Notes: generated by a model from the sequence alone, not told the origin. Positions 18,990 to 28,424 are shown, counted from the stretch's first letter. The stretch: DNA of 64,000 nt from Flavobacterium alvei (GCF_002920895.1 NZ_PQVG01000003.1:124001-188000), one strand, 5' to 3'. Numbers and translations: made by a program.

Positions 18990-19691
18990 ATGCGATTATT
19001 TCTTTGCTGTTTGCTTTTCGTATTAGTTCTTCCTGTTTTTTCGCAAGAGACAGAAAGTTTAGTTGAAACTCCTAAAATAAAAATTGACTCTCTTTATAGA
19101 GAAGATCAGTTTTATTTTAGTTTCGCTCTTAATACTTTGCAGAAGAAACCCGTAGGTTTAACACAAGATAAATTTTCGTCTGGATTAACTTTGGGTTTTC
19201 TTAGAGACTTTCCCATCAATAAAAAACGAACCATTGCCATAGCACCAGGAATAGGATTTGCATTCAACAACTACAATCAGAATCTTAAGATTACAGAGTC
19301 TAACCAAATTCCGGTTTATGAAATAATTGAATCTAATGTTACTTATAATAAAAATAGATTCAGTCAGCTTTTAGTCGAAGTGCCCATTGAGTTTAGATGG
19401 AGAACATCTACTTTTGAAAGCCATAAATTTTGGCGATGGTATGCAGGATTTAAAACAGGCTATTTAATGTATGACAAATCAATTTACAAGGATACCAATG
19501 GTAAAATTGTAGTGAGTAACAATAAAGACTTTAATAAATTTCAATACGGAACTTATTTTTCTGCAGGGTACAATTCGATAAATGTTTATGCTTATTATGG
19601 TTTGAATCCGTTGTTTAAATCGGCAAAAACTAATACTGAAACGATAGACATGAATTCATTTATTGTTGGAATCATGTTTTATATTCTATAA
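18990..19691 (+). CDS. PorT-family outer-membrane beta-barrel protein
   Basis: A 233-residue protein with an 18-residue signal peptide (LPVFSQ cleavage region) and an eight-strand-type barrel pattern of alternating hydrophobic residues. It has the PorT-like segments TLGFLRDFPINKKRTIAIAPGIGFAF (split around residues 70-95), EVPIEFRWR and the aromatic C-terminus MFYIL. PorT in Porphyromonas and SprT in Flavobacterium are needed for type IX secretion, but the family is broad. This copy is not next to ubiE, where I would expect the canonical gene, so T9SS involvement is uncertain. Its stop overlaps the convergent neighbour by 6 bases. Confidence 0.75.
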   Translation: MRLFLCCLLFVLVLPVFSQETESLVETPKIKIDSLYREDQFYFSFALNTLQKKPVGLTQDKFSSGLTLGFLRDFPINKKRTIAIAPGIGFAFNNYNQNLKITESNQIPVYEIIESNVTYNKNRFSQLLVEVPIEFRWRTSTFESHKFWRWYAGFKTGYLMYDKSIYKDTNGKIVVSNNKDFNKFQYGTYFSAGYNSINVYAYYGLNPLFKSAKTNTETIDMNSFIVGIMFYIL

Positions 19692-20291
19692 CCAAAAAGA
19701 CAACAAAAACAGTTGCGGAAGTAAGCCTGTTAAAAAACCAATCACTAATTCTTTTGGCGAATGTGCTTCCATTTCTAGTCTAGATGAGGCTACAAAACCA
19801 TTCATAAGTACAAGAAAAGCAATCCAAATTAAATTCTGAGTTTGATTGTGAAGACTTAGCGCCAGTACAAAAATCGTTAAAGCACTACTGGATACCATAT
19901 GCAAACTAGCTTTTGTTTTAAAAAACAACAAAATCAAAGCTACAATTGTACTTAGCAATCCTCCCAAAAAGAAAAAATACAATTCGGTAAAATGGTAGAT
20001 TGTAATGCTTTTTTGTATCAATAAAACGATCATAAAACATTGCAAAAACAATGGTATTTTGCGCTGAGAAACATCGGGAATCATTATAGAATTCACTTTT
20101 CCTGTAGATTTTAAAATAAAATACGTCAGGATGGGTAAGGCAATTGTAATTAAGACAATTTGAAAAAGAGCAAAGTATTTTTCTGGATGGGTATGATAGG
20201 AATTGTTGATAAAAAAGTAATATAAGGCTGCATATACCGGAATGAATAACGGATGGAATAAATAGGAAAAAAAAGGAAGGATTTTTTTCAA
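19686..20291 (-). CDS. Six-to-seven-helix membrane protein, degenerate PAP2-like
   Basis: A 201-residue hydrophobic protein. The frame opens with TTG at 20291; an in-frame stop lies a few codons upstream and there is no ATG until well inside the protein, so TTG is taken as the start. Near the C-terminus SSRLEMEAHSPKELVIG resembles the third phosphatase motif of PAP2 lipid phosphatases (SR, five residues, H, three residues, D), with Glu where Asp is usual. KASLHMVSSS replaces the central PSGH motif. It may be a PAP2-fold protein that has lost activity or a divergent phosphatase. It lies downstream of rpoN and converges with the PorT-like gene. Confidence 0.7.
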   Translation of the reverse strand: MKKILPFFSYLFHPLFIPVYAALYYFFINNSYHTHPEKYFALFQIVLITIALPILTYFILKSTGKVNSIMIPDVSQRKIPLFLQCFMIVLLIQKSITIYHFTELYFFFLGGLLSTIVALILLFFKTKASLHMVSSSALTIFVLALSLHNQTQNLIWIAFLVLMNGFVASSRLEMEAHSPKELVIGFLTGLLPQLFLLSFWL

Positions 20292-20376
20292 GTGTGCTTG
20301 TTTAAATTAAATATTTAAATGGGAATTAAATCATTTTCAAAATCATTTAATTTTAGAGTCTTTACTGATAACAACA

Positions 20377-20402
20377 AATCTGAAATCAAAAACCGTTAAT
20401 CT
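20377..20402 (-). repeat. Dispersed post-stop repeat, copy 1 (after rpoN)
   Basis: Read on the minus strand, these 26 bases match 60376-60401 at 24 of 26 positions. The element begins within about 15 bases of the rpoN stop and is made of words such as AGATT, GATTTC and GCAGATT. No coding function is seen. Confidence 0.75.
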
Positions 20403-20416
20403 GCAATCTAAAATCC

Positions 20417-21892
20417 CTACATTTTCTTTCTCATTCTCGCCACTGGAATATCCAGTTGTTCTCTATATTTAGCGATGGTTCTTCGAGCAATTGGATAGCC
20501 TTTTTCTTTTAGAATTTCGGCTAGTTGATCGTCTGGAAGTGGTTTGTGTTTGTCTTCTTCTTCGATAGTGTTTTTCAAAATTTTCTTGATTTCAAGGGTC
20601 GAAACATCCTCTCCTTGGTCATTTTTCATTGCTTCCGAGAAGAATTCTTTAATCAATTTGGTTCCATAAGGCGTTTCTACATATTTGCTATTGGCAACAC
20701 GTGAAATGGTCGAAATATCCAAATCTACCATGTCAGCAATGTCTTTTAGAATCATGGGTTTGAGTCTGGTTTCATCGCCTTCTAAGAAATAGTCTTGCTG
20801 ATAATGCATAATGGCGTTCATCGTTACATACAGTGTTTCTTGGCGTTGTTTGATAGCGTCAATAAACCATTTGGCCGAATCCAGTTTTTGTTTGATGAAC
20901 TGAACGGCATCTTTTTGTGCTGTCGATTTGTCGCGCGAACTTTTATAAGTCTGCATCATCTCTTGATAATCTTTAGAAACGTGCAGCGACGGAGCATTTC
21001 TTCCGTTTAGGGTCAAAACCAATTCGTCTTCTTCTATTCGAATAGAAAAATCAGGAACAACATGTTCGGTAATTTTGTTGCTTCCTGTGAAAGAACCTCC
21101 CGGTTTTGGGTTCAGTTTTTCTATTTCGTGAATAGCAGTTTTGAGTTGCTCATTCGAAACGGCATATTTTTGCAAGAGTTTGTCGTAATGTTTTTTGGTA
21201 AAAGCGTCAAACTGATTTTCGATGATATCAATGGCCAAAGCTACGTATTCTGTTGGGGTTTTGTGCTTTAATTGCAGCAATAAACATTCCTGTAAATCCC
21301 GTGCTCCAACGCCCGAAGGTTCGAGTTCGTGAATGATATGCAACATTCTTTCGACGTTTTTTTCATCGGTATAAATGCCTTGTGTAAACGCCATATCATC
21401 GACTAAATCTTGTGTGCTTCGTCGAATATAACCCATATCGTCGATGCTTCCTACCAAGAATTCGGCAATTTCTCGTTCGCTATCATCGAGTATAAAAGTG
21501 TTCAGTTGATTGATTAAATCTTGGTGAAAACTAATGGGTGCCACCAATGGCGATTCGCGTTCTTCATCATCATCGCTATAATTGTTGGCTTGGGTTTTAT
21601 AATCTGGAGTTTCGTCGCTGCTTAAATAGTCATCAATATTAATGTCACTGAGGTCTTCGTTGTCTTTGTCATCATAATCGTCGAATTCGTCGTTAGTATC
21701 ATCGTTGTTGAATTCGTCTTTGTCGTAAATTTCTTCCTCATCATTTCCTGATTCCAAAGCCGGATTCTCGTTCATTTCTTCTAATAAACGTTGTTCGAAT
21801 GCTTGGGTAGGCAGTTGAATTAACTTCATCAACTGGATTTGTTGTGGAGATAATTTTTGAGATAATTTTAGATTTAAAAATTGCTTTAACAT
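20417..21892 (-). CDS. rpoN: RNA polymerase sigma-54 factor
   Basis: Sigma-54, 491 residues from the ATG at 21892. The frame continues upstream to 21919, but MLKQFLNLKLSQKLSPQQ is the normal family start. Region I is the Gln-rich activator-response segment. A very acidic linker follows (residues about 47-105, mostly Asp and Glu). The core-binding domain comes next, then the helix-turn-helix (DISTISRVANSKYVETPYG). The RpoN box near the C-terminus reads ARRTIAKYREQL, matching the ARRTVAKYRE consensus. It directs core polymerase to -24/-12 promoters with enhancer-binding proteins. No such activator gene is seen in this window. Confidence 0.97.
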   Translation of the reverse strand: MLKQFLNLKLSQKLSPQQIQLMKLIQLPTQAFEQRLLEEMNENPALESGNDEEEIYDKDEFNNDDTNDEFDDYDDKDNEDLSDINIDDYLSSDETPDYKTQANNYSDDDEERESPLVAPISFHQDLINQLNTFILDDSEREIAEFLVGSIDDMGYIRRSTQDLVDDMAFTQGIYTDEKNVERMLHIIHELEPSGVGARDLQECLLLQLKHKTPTEYVALAIDIIENQFDAFTKKHYDKLLQKYAVSNEQLKTAIHEIEKLNPKPGGSFTGSNKITEHVVPDFSIRIEEDELVLTLNGRNAPSLHVSKDYQEMMQTYKSSRDKSTAQKDAVQFIKQKLDSAKWFIDAIKQRQETLYVTMNAIMHYQQDYFLEGDETRLKPMILKDIADMVDLDISTISRVANSKYVETPYGTKLIKEFFSEAMKNDQGEDVSTLEIKKILKNTIEEEDKHKPLPDDQLAEILKEKGYPIARRTIAKYREQLDIPVARMRKKM

Positions 21893-22029
21893 AAAAGACA
21901 CTAATTTATTTAGCCACAAAGGCGCAACGTTTTTTTTATTAAATAGAAAAAGTCTCTAATTATTTATTTTAAATGACTACTAATCAAGTTATACGAGACA
22001 GATTGAATAAGTTGATTATAATCAGTTTG

Positions 22030-22037
22030 CAAATTTA
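22030..22037 (-). promoter_or_regulatory. Candidate -7 element (TAAATTTG) for rpoN
   Basis: On the minus strand TAAATTTG lies 138 bases before the rpoN start. A TTTG is found 16 bases further upstream, close to but shorter than the usual -33/-7 spacing of about 19. Confidence 0.4.
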
Positions 22038-22088
22038 CTATTTTAACCCGTTTCAAAGACAAACAGATTCGTTTTTTTAAATAAGATA

Positions 22089-22192
22089 GACACGAATTTC
22101 ACGAATTTACACGAATAAAAATTTGTTTTAATTGCACGAATTCAATTCGTGAAATTCAATTTTAAATAATTTAAATTCGTGCAATTCGTGTC
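22089..22192. repeat. Inverted repeat of CACGAATT words between rpoN and GH88
   Basis: A 20-base arm at 22089-22108 pairs with 22173-22192 with one mismatch. The spacer contains further CACGAATT and AATTCGTG copies (around 22135-22160). It occupies most of the 311-base gap between rpoN and the GH88 stop. Words of this type are scattered through many Flavobacteria genomes, from memory. Confidence 0.8.
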
Positions 22193-22203
22193 AAAAAAGC
22201 AAT

Positions 22204-23415
22204 CTATTTACCTAGTTTTTTGTATCTTAACATGGCTTCAACCAAATAATAATCGCCATAGGTTAACGGCACATCAATTTCTGATTTTTGAGGGATATGA
22301 CCCACACCATGTTTTAATAAAAAACCTCCGTTTGTGCCTTCCTCAGCTATATATTCGTTCGTAGTTAAGGTTTCAAGTATCGTTTTTGCAGCATTCAAAT
22401 ATTTTTTCGAATGCTCTTTGTCAACATAAGAATTCAATTCTAATAATGCCGAAGCCATAACCGCACCAGCCGAAGAATCTCTTAAAGCATCGGGAATATT
22501 GGGCGCATTAAAATCCCAATAGGGAACTTTGTCTTTGGGTAAATTAGGATTATTTAAAATAAATTCGGCTATTGCCACTGCTTGATCTAAATACTTTTTG
22601 TCTTTGGTAGCACGATACATTACGGTATATCCATAAAGTCCCCAAGCTTGCCCTCTTGCCCAAGCGGATTCGTCAGCATAGCCTTGAGCCGTCTTTTTTT
22701 GTTTGACTTCGCCTGTTTTGCTGTTGTAATTTATGACATGATAGGAGCTGTGGTCAGGGCGAAAATGATTTTTGAGAGTGGTATTGGCGTGTTTTATTGC
22801 AATATCATAATAGCTTTTGTCTCCGCTATATTCGCTGGCCCAAAACAACAGTTCCAGATTCATCATATTGTCGATGATTACCAAATAGCTGTCATCTTTA
22901 GCGTCCCAAGATTTGATGCAACCCACTTTTCCGTCAAAACGAGAAGCTAATGATTTGGCGCTATTCATCAAAATCGTAGCATATTCTGGTGTTGGATTTA
23001 AGCGATTGGCATTTCCAAAACTACAAAACATCATAAAACCCAAATCGTGTGTGGTTTTGTTAAATTGTTCTTTTTGTAAATCTTGAAAAACGCGGTCAAT
23101 TTCTTTTTCGAAAACCGATTTTTTTGTGGCTTCATCTAAATAAATGAGTGTTCCAGGATAAAAACCGCTACACCACCAGTCGGATTTGCTGGTTTCGAAT
23201 TTTTGTTTATCGGCATAATAGGTTTTGGGATATCGGTTTTCGGGCAAATTTTTCATCATATAACTGTATTGATTTACGCCACGACTCAGGGCAAAATCAA
23301 TCTGCTTGTCTAATTTATTTCCCGCACACGAGCTAAAAAGCAATGCTATTCCTGCTCCAACAATTAGGGTTCTTTTTAAATTTCTCAAAATATTCGATTC
23401 AATAAATGGTTTCAT
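22204..23415 (-). CDS. GH88 unsaturated glucuronyl hydrolase lipoprotein
   Basis: A 403-residue lipoprotein (Cys30 in LLFSSC). It is an (alpha/alpha)6-barrel enzyme of family 88, which hydrolyses the unsaturated uronic acid left at the non-reducing end by polysaccharide lyases. Two conserved acids are visible: Asp124 in THDLGFM and Asp182 in IIDNMMNLELL, corresponding to Asp88 and Asp149 of the Bacillus GL1 enzyme from memory. SDWWCSGFYPG and YADESAWARGQAWGLYG are further family motifs. It follows the BNR-propeller gene by 17 bases on the same strand, suggesting an operon for a uronate-containing glycan such as ulvan or a rhamnose-glucuronate side chain. Confidence 0.92.
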   Translation of the reverse strand: MKPFIESNILRNLKRTLIVGAGIALLFSSCAGNKLDKQIDFALSRGVNQYSYMMKNLPENRYPKTYYADKQKFETSKSDWWCSGFYPGTLIYLDEATKKSVFEKEIDRVFQDLQKEQFNKTTHDLGFMMFCSFGNANRLNPTPEYATILMNSAKSLASRFDGKVGCIKSWDAKDDSYLVIIDNMMNLELLFWASEYSGDKSYYDIAIKHANTTLKNHFRPDHSSYHVINYNSKTGEVKQKKTAQGYADESAWARGQAWGLYGYTVMYRATKDKKYLDQAVAIAEFILNNPNLPKDKVPYWDFNAPNIPDALRDSSAGAVMASALLELNSYVDKEHSKKYLNAAKTILETLTTNEYIAEEGTNGGFLLKHGVGHIPQKSEIDVPLTYGDYYLVEAMLRYKKLGK

Positions 23416-23432
23416 TTAAGTTTGTTTTTAAA

Positions 23433-24746
23433 TTATTTAGGCAAATGATTTACTTCTAAGACACTTACATTACTTGGGGCGATTTTGGCTAATCCTTCGC
23501 CGTCAATTTGGGTGACATTTTGCATAAAAATATGTAATTTATTTTCTTTTTCCCATAAAGAGTTGTCGTAATTAGGTTCCCATTGTCCAACGGAATCTTT
23601 AGTCAAATCAACAATTTTCCAGTTAGATTCTTTGTTAAATTGGATATAAGCCAGCGAAATTTTGTTGCCTCTTTCTTCATCTCTAAATAGAAGGTATAAT
23701 TTTGAATTATTACCTTTGTTAGCAATCAATATATCGGGTCTCGAAATCGGAATTTGCTTAGTTCCTCCTCCTCCTAGATAAAAAGGAGTTTTCCTGAATT
23801 GAGTACTTATTTTTTTCCAATTCCCGTTTCTTAAATAAATGATTTGATATTGCGGAATTTTATTTTCACTCCAATAGGTTGCAATATAAGGATTTCCATT
23901 TTCGTCAGTTGCCATCGAAGTTTGATTAATAAGGCTGCTTTTTTGAGGAATTTTCCAAGCAATTTCGGCTGTTGATGCCGTAATGGGGAGTTTGTAATTT
24001 TCGCCTGAAGACTTTTCCCAAGTGATTCCACCATCTTTGGAACGAGCATAACACAGATCATGATTGGTGGAAACATCCCAACTTTCGCGCCACACCCACG
24101 ATAGATGAATTACACCTTGCTGATCGACACAAGATTGCCAATAGGCACTTCTTTTTTCTTCGCCGTTTACTAAATTCTGTTGCAACTGCGACCAAGTTTT
24201 GCTTTTTAAATCATACCAATTAATGACCATATTGCCTCTGCCCGAAGCGCCAGAGCGGTAGAAAAAGAGTAAATTGCCATTGGGCAAATTATAAAACTGT
24301 GGATAGGTTACTTTGTTTTCTTCCTGACTTGTCATCGGCTGTTCTTCGTTGAGTTCTAAACTCAAAGGGGTTTTGCTTTTAGCATATCGTAATCTAGTAT
24401 CGTGATGATCCCAACTCACATGCAAAAAACCATCGCCGTCAATGGCAATACTAATGTCGTTGTGAGCGTCTTTTGTGTTGCCTTTATACGGAGTTTTTAC
24501 TTTTTCCCAGTCGGAAGAATTTACTTTTCGTTTGGCGAGAATAAGATAACTATTCTCATCATAATAGGCTGTAAATTGATAGTTTTGAAAAGTGGTTAAA
24601 GCATTTTTTCGAAATTTTACAACGTTCACCGAATTGTTGTTCCAGCCGTAACCAATGTCTGTTTGAACCGTTTTTACAGAAGTGCAAGCCGTTAAAAACA
24701 GCAGCAAACCGCAAATAAATCCTTTGATTATTTTTTTGTTTTTCAT
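23433..24746 (-). CDS. BNR-4 repeat beta-propeller lipoprotein, possible lyase or rhamnosidase
   Basis: A 437-residue lipoprotein (Cys21 in LLLFLTAC). It consists of repeated beta-propeller blades with BNR/Asp-box-like turns (ARSKDGGITW) and the BNR_4-family motifs NDISIAIDGDGFLHVSWDHH (split across 91-110), SYWQS-like YWQSCVDQQG and RDEERGNKISLAY. Members of this fold include ulvan lyases of several PL families and enzymes acting on rhamnose-glucuronate linkages. The His-His pair in SWDHHD is a likely active-site feature. It is divergent from the DUF2264 gene and upstream of GH88, so a lyase that feeds GH88 is the simplest reading. The exact family and substrate are not decided. Confidence 0.75.
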   Translation of the reverse strand: MKNKKIIKGFICGLLLFLTACTSVKTVQTDIGYGWNNNSVNVVKFRKNALTTFQNYQFTAYYDENSYLILAKRKVNSSDWEKVKTPYKGNTKDAHNDISIAIDGDGFLHVSWDHHDTRLRYAKSKTPLSLELNEEQPMTSQEENKVTYPQFYNLPNGNLLFFYRSGASGRGNMVINWYDLKSKTWSQLQQNLVNGEEKRSAYWQSCVDQQGVIHLSWVWRESWDVSTNHDLCYARSKDGGITWEKSSGENYKLPITASTAEIAWKIPQKSSLINQTSMATDENGNPYIATYWSENKIPQYQIIYLRNGNWKKISTQFRKTPFYLGGGGTKQIPISRPDILIANKGNNSKLYLLFRDEERGNKISLAYIQFNKESNWKIVDLTKDSVGQWEPNYDNSLWEKENKLHIFMQNVTQIDGEGLAKIAPSNVSVLEVNHLPK

Positions 24747-24781
24747 TAATTTCTACTTGGAAAAACTTAAATTTTTTGTTT

Positions 24782-24789
24782 CAAATATA
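24782..24789 (-). promoter_or_regulatory. Candidate -7 element (TATATTTG) for the BNR/GH88 operon
   Basis: The octamer matches TA-N2-TTTG and lies 36 bases before the start at 24746, in the 103-base divergent gap shared with the DUF2264 gene. Confidence 0.5.
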
Positions 24790-24827
24790 CCAATTATAAG
24801 TTGATTTTTTTTGATGGAATTATTAAG

Positions 24828-24835
24828 TAACTTTG
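24828..24835 (+). promoter_or_regulatory. Candidate -7 element (TAACTTTG) for the DUF2264 gene
   Basis: The octamer matches TA-N2-TTTG, 15 bases before the ATG at 24850. It is arranged back to back with the BNR operon element. Confidence 0.45.
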
Positions 24836-24849
24836 GTTTTTAAATTATT

Positions 24850-26883
24850 ATGAAAAAAAGAATTTTATTTATATTGTTGCTTCTAGCGTATTTTCAAATA
24901 GGTGCTCAAGAGCAAAAAAAGGTTAGGAATCCCACAGATAATACTATTTTTGAAATCGTAAACCCCAATTACGAGTTAAGCCCTTACACCGGAATGACCA
25001 AACAGCATTGGAAAGACGCTGCCCTTTATTTATTGAAAGGCGCTTTTTCATATATCCACACTTTGGATGATCCGATGCAATTTCCCAAACAACCTGGCGT
25101 TAGTTATCCCAAAGATGAAGCCAAAGTACCAACAGAAAAACTAGAAGGGCTTTGTAGAACGCTATTTGTTGCCGCTCCTTTATTGAAAGATAATCCCAAC
25201 TTAGTTATCAATAACATAAAAGTTGCCGATTATTACCGCTATCAAATGGGTTTATTGACCAATCCAGCGAGTCCATCTTATATTGTTCCTCGTCCTAAAA
25301 ATGGAGGTCCCAACCAGAATTTGGTCGAATTTGGTGCGTTGTCTGTTTCGATGTTGATTGCTCCAGAAATACTTTGGGATCCACTGCCGCAAGTTCAAAA
25401 AGATGAACTTGCCCAAACGATGTTAAGTTATGGCGATGGTCCAACAGTTCCCTCCAACTGGAAGTTTTTCAACATTTTTGTAATGAGTTTTTTCAAATCA
25501 AAAGGCTATGCTGTCAACGAACCTTTGATGGTAGAATATTTACAAAAATCATTAGACCATTATCGTGGCGATGGATGGTATAATGACAATCCTGCTTTTG
25601 ATTATTATAGTATGTGGGCTTTTCAAATGTATGGAATGCTGTGGTCAGAATATATCGGAAAGCAATATTATCCTGAGTTTGCTGCCAAATTCGAGGATAA
25701 TTTTAAAGATGTAAAAAATAATTATCCTTATATGTTTAGTCGAAATGGCGAAATGATTATGTGGGGACGTAGCATCAGTTATCGCATTGGAGCTACGATT
25801 CCGTTTCCATTGATGGGATTTGAAACCGATAAAGCAGCCGTGAATTTTGGATGGATGCGAAGAATATCGTCTGGTGTGTTGCAACAGTTTTTGCAAAACC
25901 CCAATTTTATGAAAGACAATGTGCCAACTTTAGGATTTTATGGTGCTTTTGAACCTGCCGTGCAAAGTTACAGTTGTCGAGGAAGTGTTTATTGGATGGG
26001 GAAAGCATTTCTGGGTTTGATGGTTCCCGATGATAATCCGTTTTGGACTGCAAAAGAAAATGAAGGTCCTTGGGGAAAGGAATTTGAAAAAAACACCGTT
26101 TACAATAAATTCCAAAAAGGATCAGAAATTTTAATCACCGATTATTCTAATATTGGTGCAGCTGAATTGAGAGCTTGGTGCAATGTTCCTGTAATCAAAG
26201 CTTGGGAAAAATTTCGTGGAAGCGAAAACTACAACCGACTTTCTTATAACAGTGCGTTTCCTTGGCAAGCCGATGGCGCAAATGGGGAAGTGGCAATGAA
26301 TTATGTTTTCAAAAACAGTAAAAAAGAATGGGAGCCTTTCAGAATGTACACTTTTAAAAAGTTTGAAGAAGGAATTTATTACCGTGATGTCGTTTTGGAA
26401 ACCAATCCTAATGTTAAATTTAATTTGGCCGATATTCCTTTGGCGAATGGCATTTTAAGAGTAGATAAAAACAATAGTTCAGATTCAATCGAAATGCGAT
26501 TAGGACATTATGCTTTGCCCAAATTAGATGTAGAAATTAAAACTACTGTCAAAAAAGTAAAAGGACATCAAATAACGATTATCGACAACGGAAAATACCA
26601 ATTGGTAATGATTCCGCTTTTGGGTTGGGATAAAATGGAAGTCCTAAAATCAAAAGGTTTGTATCCTGCTGCCGACGAAAGCGCTGTAATCAACTTGAGT
26701 CATAATTTTGTGCCTCAAAAAGACCATTCTGAAATTTTTGCTACCTTAATGTTGTGGAAAAAGTCGGGCGAAAAATGGACCGACAAAGAATTGTTGCCCG
26801 TAAAAACAATCCAATATTCAAAAACTACAAATACTGCAAAAATTAGTATTCGAAAAGGTGGTAATAGAGAAGTAAAATTTTGA
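24850..26883 (+). CDS. DUF2264 family secreted protein (possible beta-glucuronidase type)
   Basis: A 677-residue protein with a signal peptide of about 19 residues (YFQIGAQ). Residues 40-400 match the DUF2264 helical domain, with motifs WGRSISYRIGA, YSCRGSVYWMGKAFLGL and DNPFW. The C-terminal 270 residues are beta-rich (PWQADGANGEVAMNYVF). From memory, part of this family has been placed in CAZy GH154 as exo-beta-glucuronidases, but I cannot verify that this member belongs there. It is divergent from the BNR-lyase-like and GH88 genes, and all three make sense together in breaking down a glucuronate-containing glycan. A large hairpin terminates it against convergent asnS. Confidence 0.82.
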   Translation: MKKRILFILLLLAYFQIGAQEQKKVRNPTDNTIFEIVNPNYELSPYTGMTKQHWKDAALYLLKGAFSYIHTLDDPMQFPKQPGVSYPKDEAKVPTEKLEGLCRTLFVAAPLLKDNPNLVINNIKVADYYRYQMGLLTNPASPSYIVPRPKNGGPNQNLVEFGALSVSMLIAPEILWDPLPQVQKDELAQTMLSYGDGPTVPSNWKFFNIFVMSFFKSKGYAVNEPLMVEYLQKSLDHYRGDGWYNDNPAFDYYSMWAFQMYGMLWSEYIGKQYYPEFAAKFEDNFKDVKNNYPYMFSRNGEMIMWGRSISYRIGATIPFPLMGFETDKAAVNFGWMRRISSGVLQQFLQNPNFMKDNVPTLGFYGAFEPAVQSYSCRGSVYWMGKAFLGLMVPDDNPFWTAKENEGPWGKEFEKNTVYNKFQKGSEILITDYSNIGAAELRAWCNVPVIKAWEKFRGSENYNRLSYNSAFPWQADGANGEVAMNYVFKNSKKEWEPFRMYTFKKFEEGIYYRDVVLETNPNVKFNLADIPLANGILRVDKNNSSDSIEMRLGHYALPKLDVEIKTTVKKVKGHQITIIDNGKYQLVMIPLLGWDKMEVLKSKGLYPAADESAVINLSHNFVPQKDHSEIFATLMLWKKSGEKWTDKELLPVKTIQYSKTTNTAKISIRKGGNREVKF

Positions 26884-26902
26884 CAGTAAAGGGTTAAAAG
26901 TG

Positions 26903-26976
26903 TTTAAAGGTTTAAGAGTTTAATGTAGTGGAAGTTTTAACAACATTAAACTCTTAAACAATTTCAAACCTTTAAA
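26903..26976. terminator. Long imperfect palindrome between DUF2264 and asnS
   Basis: An inner perfect 16-bp stem (26911-26926 with 26943-26958) is extended by an outer 11-bp stem (TTTAAAGGTTT at 26903-26913 with AAACCTTTAAA at 26966-26976) across a 7-base bulge. It fills the gap between two convergent genes and probably terminates both. Confidence 0.7.
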
Positions 26977-26984
26977 CTAGTTTT

Positions 26985-28424
26985 TTAAAAAGCTGCATTT
27001 TGTGGTGTTCTTGGAAAAGGAATTACGTCACGAATGTTAGTCATTCCAGTAACAAACAACACTAATCTTTCGAAGCCCAATCCAAAACCAGAATGAACTG
27101 CCGAACCAAATCTGCGAGTGTCTAAATACCACCACAATTCTTCTTCGTCAATTCCTAAGGCTTTCATTTTTTCGACCAAAACGTCAAAACGCTCTTCTCT
27201 TTGTGAACCGCCTACAATTTCTCCAATTCCAGGGAAAAGGATATCCATCGCACGGACGGTTTTTCCATCTTCGTTCAAACGCATATAAAATGCTTTGATA
27301 TTCGCTGGATAATCAAATAAAATCACAGGTGATTTAAAGTGTTTTTCCACCAAATAACGCTCATGTTCCGATTGTAAATCAGCACCCCATTCGTTGATGA
27401 GGTATTGAAATTTTTTCTTTTTATTGGGAGTTGAATCTCTTAAAATATCAATCGCTTCGGTGTAAGAAACGCGTTTGAAATTGTTTTCCAACACAAAGTT
27501 TAATTTTTCTAGTAAAGCCATTTCGCTTCTTTCGGCTTGTGGTTTTGATTTTTCTTCTTCTAAAAGTCTTCCTTCCAGAAATTTCAAATCATCGCCACAT
27601 TTATCCATTGCATATTTAATTACATATTGGATAAAATCTTCTGCCAAATCCATATTATCATCCAAATTATTGAAAGCCACTTCGGGTTCAATCATCCAAA
27701 ATTCCGCCAAGTGGCGCGATGTATTCGAGTTTTCGGCTCTAAAAGTGGGACCAAAAGTATAAATCTGACCCAAAGCCATAGCAAAAGTTTCGCCTTCTAA
27801 TTGTCCAGAAACGGTTAAGTTGGTGTGTTGTCCGAAGAAATCTTTTTTATAATCAATTTTGCCTTCTTCGTTTTTAGGCAAATTATCTAATGGCAACGAA
27901 GTTACTTGAAACATTTCGCCAGCACCTTCTGCATCAGCTCCCGTAATGATGGGCGTGTTTACATACACAAACCCTTTTTGCTGAAAATAATTGTGAACCG
28001 CAAAAGACAAAACCGAACGCACTCGCATTATGGCTCCAAAAGCATTGGTACGAACTCTTAAATGCGCATTTTCACGCAAGAATTCTAGGGAATGTTTCTT
28101 AGGCTGCATCGGGAATTTCTCGGCATCCGAATCGCCAAGAATTTCTAGTTTTCGTACCTTAATTTCAAATTTCTGTCCAGCACCTTTGCTTTCGACCAAG
28201 TCTCCCGTAACCGAAACCGCCGCTCCAGTAGTAATTCTTTTCAAAGTTTCTTCGGCTGTGTTTTCAAAATCGACAACACATTGTATATTATTGATGGTCG
28301 AACCGTCGTTCAAAGCAATAAACTGATTGTTTCTAAAGGTTCTTACCCATCCTTTTGCATTGACTTCGTGAAGGGTATTGGTGCTGTTTAGTAAGTCTTT
28401 AACTCTTGTATGTCTTAATTTCAT
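26985..28424 (-). CDS. asnS: Asparaginyl-tRNA synthetase
   Basis: A 479-residue class IIb aminoacyl-tRNA synthetase that charges tRNA-Asn in the cytoplasm. The N-terminal OB-fold anticodon-binding domain ([18 protein letters not shown]) occupies residues 20-115. The catalytic domain holds motif 2 ([21 protein letters not shown], residues about 230-250, written in part) and motif 3 ([15 protein letters not shown]) at the C-terminus. [16 protein letters not shown] is the typical AsnRS active-site loop with the bacterial insertion after it. Length is normal. It stands alone between convergent DUF2264 and the MMPL gene upstream. Confidence 0.97.
   Translation of the reverse strand: MKLRHTRVKDLLNSTNTLHEVNAKGWVRTFRNNQFIALNDGSTINNIQCVVDFENTAEETLKRITTGAAVSVTGDLVESKGAGQKFEIKVRKLEILGDSDAEKFPMQPKKHSLEFLRENAHLRVRTNAFGAIMRVRSVLSFAVHNYFQQKGFVYVNTPIITGADAEGAGEMFQVTSLPLDNLPKNEEGKIDYKKDFFGQHTNLTVSGQLEGETFAMALGQIYTFGPTFRAENSNTSRHLAEFWMIEPEVAFNNLDDNMDLAEDFIQYVIKYAMDKCGDDLKFLEGRLLEEEKSKPQAERSEMALLEKLNFVLENNFKRVSYTEAIDILRDSTPNKKKKFQYLINEWGADLQSEHERYLVEKHFKSPVILFDYPANIKAFYMRLNEDGKTVRAMDILFPGIGEIVGGSQREERFDVLVEKMKALGIDEEELWWYLDTRRFGSAVHSGFGLGFERLVLFVTGMTNIRDVIPFPRTPQNAAF

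Noticed and set aside
18990..19691. Naming the barrel protein sprT/porT of the type IX secretion system
   Set aside because: The PorT family is broad and the canonical gene is expected next to ubiE, which is not present here.
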